64,000 bases of DNA from Phocaeicola dorei (GTDB lineage Bacteria > Bacteroidota > Bacteroidia > Bacteroidales > Bacteroidaceae): the NCBI RefSeq assembly GCF_013009555.1, contig NZ_CP046176.1, positions 5,561,489 through 5,625,488 on the forward strand, read 5' to 3'. Of the stretch, positions 24,556 to 32,151 are shown piece after piece; position 1 is the first letter of the stretch; each line of letters opens with the position of its first letter. The position numbers and the translations under genes were made by a program. The notes beneath the pieces are model-generated. The model worked only from the letters and a program-made list of their open reading frames with translations. It searched no databases and was not told the DNA's origin.

Positions 24556-27500
24556 TTATTTTCCGTCTATCTCTTTCAACAACTCGTCTACCGCAGCTTT
24601 CAACTGGGTATCTTCACCTTTCACTACTGTTTCCGGTGAGTTAGCCACTTTGATATCCGGCTCCAGTTGTGAGTTTTCCAGATAGCTTCCATCCGGCAAG
24701 CGATAGCCGATAACAGGAATGCCGAATACCAGTGTCGGATCTTGCAATGTTTCCCAAGATACGCTGGTCATGGTTCCCGGTACAGGCATACCTACCAGTT
24801 TGCCTATTTTTTGATGGCTATATACCCATGGAGTGCCATGTGCGTTGCTGTAGTTAGCCTCGCACTGCACCATGATACTCGGTTTGTTCCAACGGCGGCT
24901 GGGCATATCGCAAGCTTCACGTCCACGAACTACTTGTGTAAAGTATTTCTTTCCGCTGAATAGAATCTCGATATCCTCGTGCAGACGTCCTCCGCCATTG
25001 AAACGGGTATCGATGACGATACCTTCACGGTTATTGTACTTGCCCAGAATATCTGAATAAACGGAACGGAAGCTGTCATCTCCCATGGATTCAATGTGCA
25101 CGTATCCCAAACGGCCGTTCGACCATTTGTCTACATCGGCTGCCCGTTGTTTTACCCAGCGTGCGTAAAGTAAGTCATTCAAAACACCATTGCTGATAGG
25201 AACAACTACTTCTTCCCAACGTTCTTTGGTCTGCGGGTTATAAAGCGTAACCAGTGTTTTCTTTCTGGCTTTACCGTTCAACAGAACAGAGTAATCGCTT
25301 TCGGGAGTGATTTCCTGACCGTCGATCTTTTCAATGATATCTCCGGCTTTCACTTTGGAACGGGCGTGGTCGAAGGGGCCTTTTTCCACTACCTCAGAAA
25401 TCAACAGGCCTTTGCCATTATGATTCCAGTCATACAATAATCCTAAGGTAGCGGTGGCATCTCCTTTCAGGCGCGGACGGTAACGTCCTCCTGTGTGTGA
25501 AACGTTCAGTTCGCCCAGATATTCGCTCAACAACTCCGCAAAGTCATAATTATTATTGATATGCGGTAGGAACTTGCGATAGGCTTTGGTCATAGCATCC
25601 CAGTCTATTCCGTGCATGTTCAGGTTGTAGAAGCGTTTTTGTTCTTGTTTGTATACGTGGTTGAACATATAGTCACGTTCGGCTGCGAGGTCCATCTTCA
25701 CGTGGGCTTGATAGCTGATGGGTTTCAAGCTTTCAGAATTAGTACCCATTTTCTGCATCGTGTTGCTACCTAGCAAGAATAAGTTCTTTCCATCCTTGTC
25801 CATTTCCATGTTGGCCCATCCGGCATCCATTTTATGGAGTAACTTGGTGTCTTTCTTGCGCAGATTCATTTTCCACAGGTCATAGCCGCCTTCGAAGGCA
25901 GAGAGGTAATATAAGGTTTCACCGTCTTTTGTGATAATGGCGCTCCCCAAATCGGAAGAGTTGGGAGTAAGGCGTACGATGCGGTCCTCGATGTTGCTCA
26001 GTTCCACCACGATGTCCTTTACTTTTTCCTCTTTTTTCTCTTCGGATTTTTCTTTGTTATCACCTTTCTTTTTACCGTTTTTCTTGGTTTCGGTTGTGTT
26101 CTTTTGTTCTTTTTCCAGTTCTTTTTGCAATTCGTAATCTTCTTTGCTCAGGCGGAACTTGTCATACGCATCTTGGTTCATAAATACCAGCATCACATCG
26201 TTTAGTGATCCCCATGAAGCATGGGCACGCATACCATAACGTTCGGTAATGAATAAAATGGCATTACCATCCAGTACCCAGCGAGGGGAGCCACTGGTAT
26301 AGCCGCTATTGGTCAGATTGATAATTTTTCCTCCTTGTGCATTCACCATACCTATATCGGAATATGGATCATGCCGGTTTCCGATAAATTCCAATGTGAA
26401 CCATTTGCCATCCGGTGACCATGAATAGTCAAAGCCACCGCCGGTGCTGAACCAGGTGGCGCCGTCAGTGACCTGACGTACCTTTTTGGTTTCCAGATTA
26501 AGCACCATCAACCGGTTACGGTCTTCTATAAAGGCTAGTTCCTTCCCGTCCGGCGAGAATTGCGGATAGGTACGTTCTGTCTTGTCCGAAGGCAGGAGTA
26601 CTTCTTCTTCAATGGTAGTCGCATTGGGGAAGTTAGCTTCTTCCTTACGTGCAATCTTGGCCATGTAAAGTTCCCAGTTTCCGTTGCGTTCACTGGCGTA
26701 CGCTAAAGTACGGTTGTCCGGTGAGAAAGTAAGTCCTGCTTCACGGGCAGGGGTATGTGTGATTTGCTTGGTAGTATTATAATCGGCAGAAGTGACGAAT
26801 ACTTCACCTCGTACAATGAAAGCAATTTGTTTGCCGTCCGGTGATACGGTAGCTGAGGTCGCTCCATTACTGAAATTCAGATCCGCTATTGTATTTTGGT
26901 CATCACGGGTGATATCGATCTTGACTTTCTGCGGTTTATCTCCTTGTTTTTGAGTGTATATTTCTCCATCATACGTATAACAGAGAGTGCCGTTGCTACC
27001 CATTGACAGGAAGCGGACCGGATGAGTCTTGAAGTTGGTGACCGTTTCCAATGATTGAGGACTACTTATTGGAAAGGAATATACGTTGAATGTACCGCCG
27101 TTTCGTTCGCTCAGGAAATAAACGGTTTGTCCGTCGGGTGCAAATACAGGGTTACGGTCTTCGCCTGCATGGGCGGTCAGGTTGGTATGCTTGCCGTTTT
27201 CCGAATTATATAACCATACGTCACGGGTGATGGACGAGGTGTGGTGTTTGCGCCATTCGTCTTCAAAACCTTTGCGGTCTTGGTAGAGAAATGTTTTTCC
27301 TGATTTGTCAAAGCAGACCATTTCTGCGGGAGTACCCAGCACCTGTTCGGTACGTCCGCCGGTTACAGGGACTTTGTATAGTTCTGTCATAGCTGAGGTA
27401 GGGAACAAGGCACTGTTGGCAGGGTCTTGGATGGAGGCCGAGAACAGGATATAGTTGCCGTCGGTGGTGAAGGTTGACGGTATTTCGGAAGCCGAATGGG

Positions 27501-27810
27501 TGGTAAGACGCCGGGCTGCTCCGCCATCGGCCGACATGACAAACAGGTCGAAATTACCATTGCGGTCACTGGCGAAGGCAATTTGTTTACTATCCGGTGA
27601 CCAGATGGGGTTACACTCATATGAGGCTTGCGTAGTGAGTTGGGTGGCAGTTCCTCCGTTGGAGGGTACTTTATAGATATCTCCTTTATAACAGAATGCA
27701 ATTTCCGTGCCGTCGGGGGAAATTTGCACGTCACGCAGCCATAAAGGTGTAGCTGCATAACTGCTTGCTGCAACAAGGCTTAAAGCAAGGCAAGTTAGAA
27801 GTTTTTTCAT
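24556..27810 (-). CDS. Tricorn-like S41 protease with beta-propellers and PDZ domain
   Basis: 1,084 residues, with a signal peptide (LALSLVAASSYA) so periplasmic or exported, unlike archaeal Tricorn. Repeated blades ISPDGTEIAF, SPDSKQIAF, SPDGKQIAF, SPDNRTLAY, SPDGKELAF form two propellers over about residues 20-600, interrupted near 560-590 by a Lys/Glu-rich low-complexity stretch. A C1 helical domain (WDAMTKAYRKFLPHINNNYDFAELLSEYLGEL region) with catalytic-type His (SHTGG), a PDZ domain (KVKAGDIIEKIDGQEI) and the S41 core follow; the nucleophile Ser is in CEANYSNAHGTPW, about residue 987. Family knowledge: degrades peptides fed through the propeller. Its promoter diverges from tRNA-Gln. Confidence 0.9.
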   Translation of the reverse strand: MKKLLTCLALSLVAASSYAATPLWLRDVQISPDGTEIAFCYKGDIYKVPSNGGTATQLTTQASYECNPIWSPDSKQIAFASDRNGNFDLFVMSADGGAARRLTTHSASEIPSTFTTDGNYILFSASIQDPANSALFPTSAMTELYKVPVTGGRTEQVLGTPAEMVCFDKSGKTFLYQDRKGFEDEWRKHHTSSITRDVWLYNSENGKHTNLTAHAGEDRNPVFAPDGQTVYFLSERNGGTFNVYSFPISSPQSLETVTNFKTHPVRFLSMGSNGTLCYTYDGEIYTQKQGDKPQKVKIDITRDDQNTIADLNFSNGATSATVSPDGKQIAFIVRGEVFVTSADYNTTKQITHTPAREAGLTFSPDNRTLAYASERNGNWELYMAKIARKEEANFPNATTIEEEVLLPSDKTERTYPQFSPDGKELAFIEDRNRLMVLNLETKKVRQVTDGATWFSTGGGFDYSWSPDGKWFTLEFIGNRHDPYSDIGMVNAQGGKIINLTNSGYTSGSPRWVLDGNAILFITERYGMRAHASWGSLNDVMLVFMNQDAYDKFRLSKEDYELQKELEKEQKNTTETKKNGKKKGDNKEKSEEKKEEKVKDIVVELSNIEDRIVRLTPNSSDLGSAIITKDGETLYYLSAFEGGYDLWKMNLRKKDTKLLHKMDAGWANMEMDKDGKNLFLLGSNTMQKMGTNSESLKPISYQAHVKMDLAAERDYMFNHVYKQEQKRFYNLNMHGIDWDAMTKAYRKFLPHINNNYDFAELLSEYLGELNVSHTGGRYRPRLKGDATATLGLLYDWNHNGKGLLISEVVEKGPFDHARSKVKAGDIIEKIDGQEITPESDYSVLLNGKARKKTLVTLYNPQTKERWEEVVVPISNGVLNDLLYARWVKQRAADVDKWSNGRLGYVHIESMGDDSFRSVYSDILGKYNNREGIVIDTRFNGGGRLHEDIEILFSGKKYFTQVVRGREACDMPSRRWNKPSIMVQCEANYSNAHGTPWVYSHQKIGKLVGMPVPGTMTSVSWETLQDPTLVFGIPVIGYRLPDGSYLENSQLEPDIKVANSPETVVKGEDTQLKAAVDELLKEIDGK

Positions 27811-27835
27811 GTATTTATTTCTTTTAGTTTGTACG

Positions 27836-27843
27836 CAAAGTTA
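27836..27843 (-). promoter_or_regulatory. -7 box of the Tricorn-like gene
   Basis: TAACTTTG on the minus strand, 25 bp upstream of the ATG at 27810. Confidence 0.65.
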
Positions 27844-27881
27844 AGCATTTGCACTTTATTGCAAAAAAAAGTGCGAAAATA

Positions 27882-27914
27882 TTTGGACTATATTGCAGGA
27901 AAAACGTATCTTTG
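27882..27914 (+). promoter_or_regulatory. Promoter of tRNA-Gln
   Basis: TTTG at 27882-27885, 21-bp spacer, TATCTTTG at 27907-27914: both halves of the Bacteroides promoter match. Transcription would start about 25 bp before the mature tRNA. Confidence 0.75.
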
Positions 27915-27944
27915 CACCGCTTTCCAAGGAAAGCACATAATGAT

Positions 27945-28015
27945 TGGACTATGGTGTAATGGTAGCACAACAGGTTTTGGTTCTGTTTGTCCAAGTTCGA
28001 ATCTTGGTAGTCCAA
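27945..28015 (+). tRNA. tRNA-Gln (anticodon TTG)
   Basis: Cloverleaf by eye: acceptor arms TGGACTA (27945-27951) and TAGTCCA (28008-28014), D-loop with AATGGTA, anticodon stem ACAGG/TCTGT around loop TTTTGGT giving TTG, T-arm CCAAG-TTCGAAT-CTTGG. The weak U1-A72 pair is a glutamine identity feature. CCA is not encoded. Confidence 0.95.
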
Positions 28016-28040
28016 CAATTTTCAATCTAAAATGAAATAA

Positions 28041-28075
28041 AAACCCGTTAAACATATAGTTTGACGGGTTTTTTT
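28041..28075 (+). terminator. Terminator of tRNA-Gln
   Basis: Arms AAACCCGTTAAAC (28041-28053) and GTTTGACGGGTTT (28059-28071) with one G-U pair, followed by TTTTT. Confidence 0.88.
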
Positions 28076-28094
28076 CGTATCCGGTCGTCACAGT

Positions 28095-28120
28095 TTTAAA
28101 AATAGCCCTATAATCAGGGC
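28095..28120 (-). terminator. Small leftward terminator
   Basis: Minus strand GCCCT (28120-28116), 6-nt loop, AGGGC (28109-28105), then TATTTTTAAAA. No intact gene ends here; it may belong to a short transcript interrupted by the IS at 28142-29570. Confidence 0.5.
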
Positions 28121-28173
28121 CCAATTGGATGCCAACAATTTGGGTCAACGTAAAAACCTGAGGGATTCATAGA

Positions 28174-29109
28174 TTAAGCATAAATTTTAGTCAGTCTGAA
28201 TAGAAAGAAAGTCCTGTCCTTTACTCCTCTGAACTGTGTTCTGAAGTCCTTGATTTTGGCATTGAACGATTCGGAAGCTGCGTTGGTGGAACGCCTGTCG
28301 AAAAAGTTGACGATTTCCAGATAATGTGTCTGTATGGAACGTATTACCCTTCCGAACGCAAGAAAGCCGGACTTTTCAACTTCGTCATACCATCTGGCAA
28401 GTCTTGTCAGAGCGGTGTCCTTGTGCTTGCACTGGTGATATATCAACCCGAGCCTCATGGAAAGATAGTATGCCTTCTTCAGGTCGGGATATTCCCTGAA
28501 GAGGATACCGGCACGTATGCGTTGGGATTCAGTCCATAATGACTCTTTTTTATACAGCAGATAGATACTGCGGGCGAGCAATTGCTTGCGCGAATCCCCG
28601 TTCTCAAAGGTCGGGGCATGGTATATCTTCCCGCACGCCTTTGCGTATGCGATCTGTATTGATTCCTTGTCCAAAGCCTCCCAGCGTGCCTTCACGCGCA
28701 TTTCCTGTAAAGCTTCAAAAGCCAGCTTCTGCACATGGAAACGGTCAGTAACACGGCGTGCCGCAGGAAAGCAGACACGGGCGATCTGTTCCATATTAGG
28801 AGCCATATCCATAGTGATTTCCCTTACCTGAAACCGTCTGCGCCGGGAGAGACGGAGCAATACGGAGGTGACACTCCTTACATCTGTACCTTTTACAATG
28901 GCGATGATGCTGCCTGAACGGCCTGTCTTTTCCTTGTTTATGAGGATAGTATAGAGCTCACCACGCGAAAGGCAGACTTCATCTATACCCACATAGGCCC
29001 CTATATTCTTCTCAAAGAGAAGCCAGTCCCCGGCATGAGGAAGAGACTCCCATTTCAGATAACCGCTCAAGTGGTTGCGGTATTGACGTTCAAGAAGCTC
29101 ACCGTCCAC
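28174..29109 (-). CDS. ISL3/ISAon1-type transposase, catalytic part
   Basis: 311 residues from the GTG at 29109, though the frame is open back to 29166 and overlaps the upstream frame, so it may be made as a fusion by frameshifting. The DDE-type catalytic core shows YVGIDEVCLSRGELYTIL (first Asp), REITMDMAPNMEQIARVCFP (second Asp), RVTDRFHVQKLA and SESFNAKIKDFRTQFRGVKD (Glu). Basic and normal in length. Inside the IS with terminal repeats 28142/29570. Confidence 0.88.
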   Translation of the reverse strand: MDGELLERQYRNHLSGYLKWESLPHAGDWLLFEKNIGAYVGIDEVCLSRGELYTILINKEKTGRSGSIIAIVKGTDVRSVTSVLLRLSRRRRFQVREITMDMAPNMEQIARVCFPAARRVTDRFHVQKLAFEALQEMRVKARWEALDKESIQIAYAKACGKIYHAPTFENGDSRKQLLARSIYLLYKKESLWTESQRIRAGILFREYPDLKKAYYLSMRLGLIYHQCKHKDTALTRLARWYDEVEKSGFLAFGRVIRSIQTHYLEIVNFFDRRSTNAASESFNAKIKDFRTQFRGVKDRTFFLFRLTKIYA

Positions 29110-29152
29110 ACCGAACAGGGTTCCCAGCAGCTTACAACTGACAGGAAGCGTA

Positions 29153-29494
29153 TCAATATAATTCTTTTAAAAAAGACGCAAACTCATGCGTCATACGGCT
29201 GCCTTCCGCTACCAGTTTCCAGTTACGGCTTACGTAACGCCCCTCGTCTTTCAAAATCCACCGGCGCCGGCGGATATTCAGGAAAAGATTCTTGCCACGG
29301 ATGGGGAAGTCCCGGACTACTACAGGGTCGTAGAAGCCTTTGCTTTCCACTTTGACAGTCGAATATTCACCGGGAAGCTCATTTTTCTCTTCCAGGTAAA
29401 TCACGATTTCACTACTGCTTTCCTTTACATCGGAAATGTTGAAATAATCCAAGGTACCTTCGGGAAGAAGGAGACGGTAACCGTTAGTTTCCAT
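29153..29494 (-). CDS. ISL3/ISAon1-type transposase, N-terminal region
   Basis: 113 residues from the ATG at 29494. The open frame runs further to 29617, but that would start outside the IS, and an internal -7 box (TATCTTTG, 29529-29522 minus) places transcription start just before 29494. The protein has the GTLDYFNISDV beginning and the basic RGKNLFLNIRRRRWILKDEGRYVSRNW block of ISAon1 N-terminal proteins, probably the end-binding domain. It ends in frame at 29153; the catalytic frame is in +1 relative to it, with TTTTTTAAAAG (29174-29164) at the overlap as a possible slippage site. Confidence 0.82.
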   Translation of the reverse strand: METNGYRLLLPEGTLDYFNISDVKESSSEIVIYLEEKNELPGEYSTVKVESKGFYDPVVVRDFPIRGKNLFLNIRRRRWILKDEGRYVSRNWKLVAEGSRMTHEFASFLKELY

Positions 29495-29521
29495 AATCGC
29501 TGATGATTCGTTTGTTTCACA

Positions 29522-29529
29522 CAAAGATA
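29522..29529 (-). promoter_or_regulatory. -7 box inside the ISL3-type element
   Basis: TATCTTTG on the minus strand, 27 bp upstream of the transposase ATG at 29494; lies 41 bp inside the element end. Confidence 0.65.
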
Positions 29530-29614
29530 GGATTTTATCGGATATACCCCTCAGGATTTTACGTTGACCCAACAATTTGCTCTCATTGCTTTGGGTGACT
29601 TGTCTGAGTAAGAA

Positions 29615-29622
29615 CAAAGATA
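29615..29622 (-). promoter_or_regulatory. Chromosomal leftward -7 box next to the IS
   Basis: TATCTTTG on the minus strand outside the IS. Reading leftwards it enters the IS after about 40 nt; before insertion it would have reached the small terminator at 28120-28095 after roughly 70-75 nt. Confidence 0.5.
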
Positions 29623-29860
29623 CAAAAATAAAAGTCTAAGTGTTTAAGATATTGTTTTTATAAAAAAGTTAGAGCCATTCTCCTTTTATACTACAGATTT
29701 ATTTTTGAAATTTCTCCTGTTTCTGTTGTTTGATTCATATTTGCTTTTCTCTTCTATATTTAAAGAATGCGGTATCTGTCTATATTAAAGTAAAAATAAG
29801 AATGAATAGGGTACTGAATATCGGGAATATGACAAATAAAAATAGTTACAATATCTACAT

Positions 29861-30068
29861 ATCTCTTGGCAAGAGATCTATAAAGTATATTGCAAAAATA
29901 CGTAAATTACTGGTAATAAGCAATAAAAAACAACGATAATTCTATATTAAAGAAATAAAAAGTTATGATAATCAAAGTTTATATATGTATTTGGTGAAGG
30001 ATATTTATTTTATAACTATCTGTATTTCAGTGTATTAATCATGAAGAGTATATCTCTTGCCAAGAGAT
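29861..30068. other. Putative invertible promoter segment (phase-variation switch) of the fimbrial operon, OFF orientation
   Basis: Two copies of a 17-bp sequence in inverted orientation bound the segment: ATCTCTTGGCAAGAGAT at 29861-29877 and its exact complement at 30052-30068. Each is itself palindromic except for the central G/C, which sets direction, as in recombinase crossover sites. The 174-bp interior holds one good promoter, reading left (29893-29923), and none reading right. Inversion maps that promoter to about 30006-30036 facing the fimbrial ATG at 30110 with a leader near 70 nt. No recombinase gene is in the window. This layout is the known pattern of Bacteroides invertible promoters; that the segment inverts is inference. 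Confidence 0.75.
29893..29923 (-). promoter_or_regulatory. Promoter inside the invertible segment, pointing away from the fimbrial operon
   Basis: Minus strand: TTG (29923-29921), 20-bp spacer, TATTTTTG (29900-29893), a full match to the Bacteroides consensus. In the present orientation it reads toward the IS at 29570. Confidence 0.7.
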
Positions 30069-30109
30069 ATATCGTAACGTAGCATGAATTGATATAAATT
30101 ATAGATATA

Positions 30110-30697
30110 ATGAAGTTAAAAAATTATGCAATCTTGCTTTCTTTCCTGCTTGGTGGAAGTGCATTTGTGAAGGCGCAGGATATCGCGTTGAAGAGCAATA
30201 TCCTTTATGACGCCTCAGGCACTATCAATTTGGGTGCTGAGGTTGGTCTTGCCCCCAGATGGACGCTTGATGTATCAGGCAACTATAATGGGTGGGTCCG
30301 TTCGCATGGTCGTACGTGGAAACATTGGATGTTGCAACCTGAGGCACGTTATTGGTTCTGTGATCGTTTTACCGGTCATTTTGTGGGCGTTCATGCTCAC
30401 GGTGGACAATACAATGTGGGTAACCTGAAGAATGACATTTCGTTTTTGGGTAGTGATTTGTCCAAACTTTCTGATCGTCGTTATCAAGGATGGTTTGTAG
30501 GTGCCGGTATTGCTTACGGTTATTCGTGGATTCTTTCCCGCTACTGGAACGTGGAGGCCGAAATCGGTGTGGGTTATGCCTATACCCGTTTCGATGCCTA
30601 TCCCTGTGCCGATTGCGGCACCAAACTGATTGATGGCAAATCCCATCACTATGTAGGCCCTACAAAGGTCGCACTAAACCTGATCTACGTATTTTAA
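30110..30697 (+). CDS. DUF3575 protein, first gene of the fimbrial operon
   Basis: 195 residues with a type I signal peptide (LLSFLLGGSAFVKAQ). The mature part is a small outer-membrane barrel of DUF3575 type: IALKSNILYDASGTINLGAE at the start, alternating strands with aromatic ends (WMLQPEARYWFCDRFTGHFVGVHAHGG), ending in an aromatic residue (LNLIYVF) as barrels do. DUF3575 proteins open many Mfa/Fim-type fimbrial operons in Bacteroidales; likely an outer-membrane assembly or anchoring component. The upstream 410 bp hold the invertible promoter. Confidence 0.85.
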   Translation: MKLKNYAILLSFLLGGSAFVKAQDIALKSNILYDASGTINLGAEVGLAPRWTLDVSGNYNGWVRSHGRTWKHWMLQPEARYWFCDRFTGHFVGVHAHGGQYNVGNLKNDISFLGSDLSKLSDRRYQGWFVGAGIAYGYSWILSRYWNVEAEIGVGYAYTRFDAYPCADCGTKLIDGKSHHYVGPTKVALNLIYVF

Positions 30698-30709
30698 AAG
30701 ATACTGCTT

Positions 30710-32128
30710 ATGAAGAAATTACTATGTATACTTCTTTTGTTATTTTGCATAATAGGAATAAACAGCCAGACTATTCTGACGTTGGGACGTGTAAAAGTAG
30801 ACGGTCTGAATATTGCTCGTAGCGGTGAGAATCTGCTTGTGTCAATGAATATTGATGTGGCAGGTATTGATATGCCGTCTTCCCGTGAAGTATCTTTTGC
30901 TCCTGTGCTCCGTGCGGAGAATAATGAATTGTTTCTTTCTCCTGTAGTGCTGGCAGGTCGTAACCGTTATTATTTCCATTTACGCAATGATGCTGCTCCA
31001 GGTGTGGGTATTTCACTGTTTCGTGCCGGTCATGACCGGGTAATTCATTATAGCGCCATGGTGCCATATGCTGAATGGATGGCCGACGCTACTCTTGAGC
31101 TTGGCGATGAGGTGTGTGGTTGTTTGTGCGAGGTACTTTTGTCCGACCGTTCGCCGTTGACTACGCTGGATTTTCACCCGAAGATTTTCTCTCCGATCTT
31201 TGTTTATTGTGTTCCGAAAGCAGAGGAGCTGAAAACCCGTGAACTGAAAGGTTCCGCTTATATTGATTTTCCAGTGAACCGCACGGAAATTTACGAGGAT
31301 TACCGTCGTAATCCGATAGAACTTGCTAAGATCCGTGCCACGATAGACACCGTGCGCAATGATGCTGATACCCGCATCACTTCTATTCACATTAAGGGCT
31401 ATGCTTCTCCTGAGGGTAGTTATGCCAATAACACCCGCCTTGCCCAAGGACGTACGGAAACATTGAAAGATTATGTACAGCGTTTGTATAATTTCCCGTC
31501 TGGTGTCATGGCTACAGACTACGAGCCTGAGGACTGGGCAGGACTGGAGCGTTATTTGAAAACTTGTACACTTCCGGATCGTTATGGCATTTTGGAGTTG
31601 GTGCACAGCGGTGGTGATCCGGATGCACGTGAACAGAAAATCAAGGCGCGTTATCCCCGGGACTATCAGTTTCTGCTTCGTGAGGTCTATCCCGGTCTTC
31701 GTCACTCGGACTATACGGTGGAATATGTAGTCCGTGCTTATACTGATATAGAAGAGGCGCGTCGCATTTGGCGTACTGCCCCGGGTAAGTTGAGTTTGAA
31801 TGAATTTTATCGTGTGGCGGAGAGCTATCCGGCAGGCAGTGACGAGTATAATGAGGTGTTCGAAACCATGGTTCGTCTCTATCCTGATGATGCTACGGCA
31901 AATCTGAACGCTTCCAATGTGGCGATGTCTCGCGGTGATCTTGTTTCGGCGCGTAAGTATGTGGCAAAGGCAGGCGGCACGCCTGAGGCGGTATATGCGC
32001 GCGGTGTACTTGCCGGACTGGACAAAGACTATGTACAGGCACGCCGCTTGTTGTCGCAGGCACAAAGCATGGGTGTGAAAGAGGCTGCCGATGCACTGGA
32101 ACAGATTAACAAAATTGATAAGAAGTAA
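30710..32128 (+). CDS. DUF3868 domain protein of the fimbrial operon
   Basis: 472 residues with signal peptide (LLLLFCIIGINSQ). The N-terminal 170 residues are a DUF3868 domain (ILTLGRVKVDGLNIARSGEN, then beta-rich). A middle part contains TRITSIHIKGYASPEGSYANN, RLAQGRTETLKDYV, an OmpA-like peptidoglycan-binding pattern; the C-terminal third is TPR-like (PDDATANLNASNVAMSRGDL). It starts 12 bp after the DUF3575 gene. The combination suggests a periplasmic link between the outer-membrane assembly and the cell wall; experimental role unknown. Confidence 0.82.
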   Translation: MKKLLCILLLLFCIIGINSQTILTLGRVKVDGLNIARSGENLLVSMNIDVAGIDMPSSREVSFAPVLRAENNELFLSPVVLAGRNRYYFHLRNDAAPGVGISLFRAGHDRVIHYSAMVPYAEWMADATLELGDEVCGCLCEVLLSDRSPLTTLDFHPKIFSPIFVYCVPKAEELKTRELKGSAYIDFPVNRTEIYEDYRRNPIELAKIRATIDTVRNDADTRITSIHIKGYASPEGSYANNTRLAQGRTETLKDYVQRLYNFPSGVMATDYEPEDWAGLERYLKTCTLPDRYGILELVHSGGDPDAREQKIKARYPRDYQFLLREVYPGLRHSDYTVEYVVRAYTDIEEARRIWRTAPGKLSLNEFYRVAESYPAGSDEYNEVFETMVRLYPDDATANLNASNVAMSRGDLVSARKYVAKAGGTPEAVYARGVLAGLDKDYVQARRLLSQAQSMGVKEAADALEQINKIDKK

Positions 32129-32151
32129 TAATAAGAAAATAAGGAATCAAT

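Larger units (their letters stand above)
28142..29570 (-). mobile_element. ISL3-type (ISAon1-like) insertion sequence, 1,429 bp, with 8-bp target duplication
   Basis: Ends are inverted repeats: GGGTCAACGTAAAAACC at 28142-28158 and, at the other end, the complement of GGGTCAACGTAAAATCC up to 29570 (repeat continues CTGAGGG). The 8-bp sequence AACAATTT flanks it on both sides (28134-28141 and 29571-29578), the duplication length expected for ISL3. Two reading frames on the minus strand encode the transposase halves. All parts look complete. Confidence 0.92.

Noticed and set aside
29164..29174. Classical -1 frameshift site (T TTA AAA) in the ISL3-type transposase
   Set aside because: The heptamer is in the right register but the downstream frame is +1, so a -1 shift does not reach it.
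29495..29617. N-terminal extension of the transposase frame to 29617
   Set aside because: It crosses the IS end at 29570 and the target duplication, so it is host sequence fused by chance; an internal -7 box fits the ATG at 29494.
29730..29939. 69-codon open frame in the gap before the fimbrial operon
   Set aside because: Low-complexity Lys/Ile/Asn composition of an AT-rich intergenic region, runs through the inverted-repeat site, no recognisable domain or promoter.
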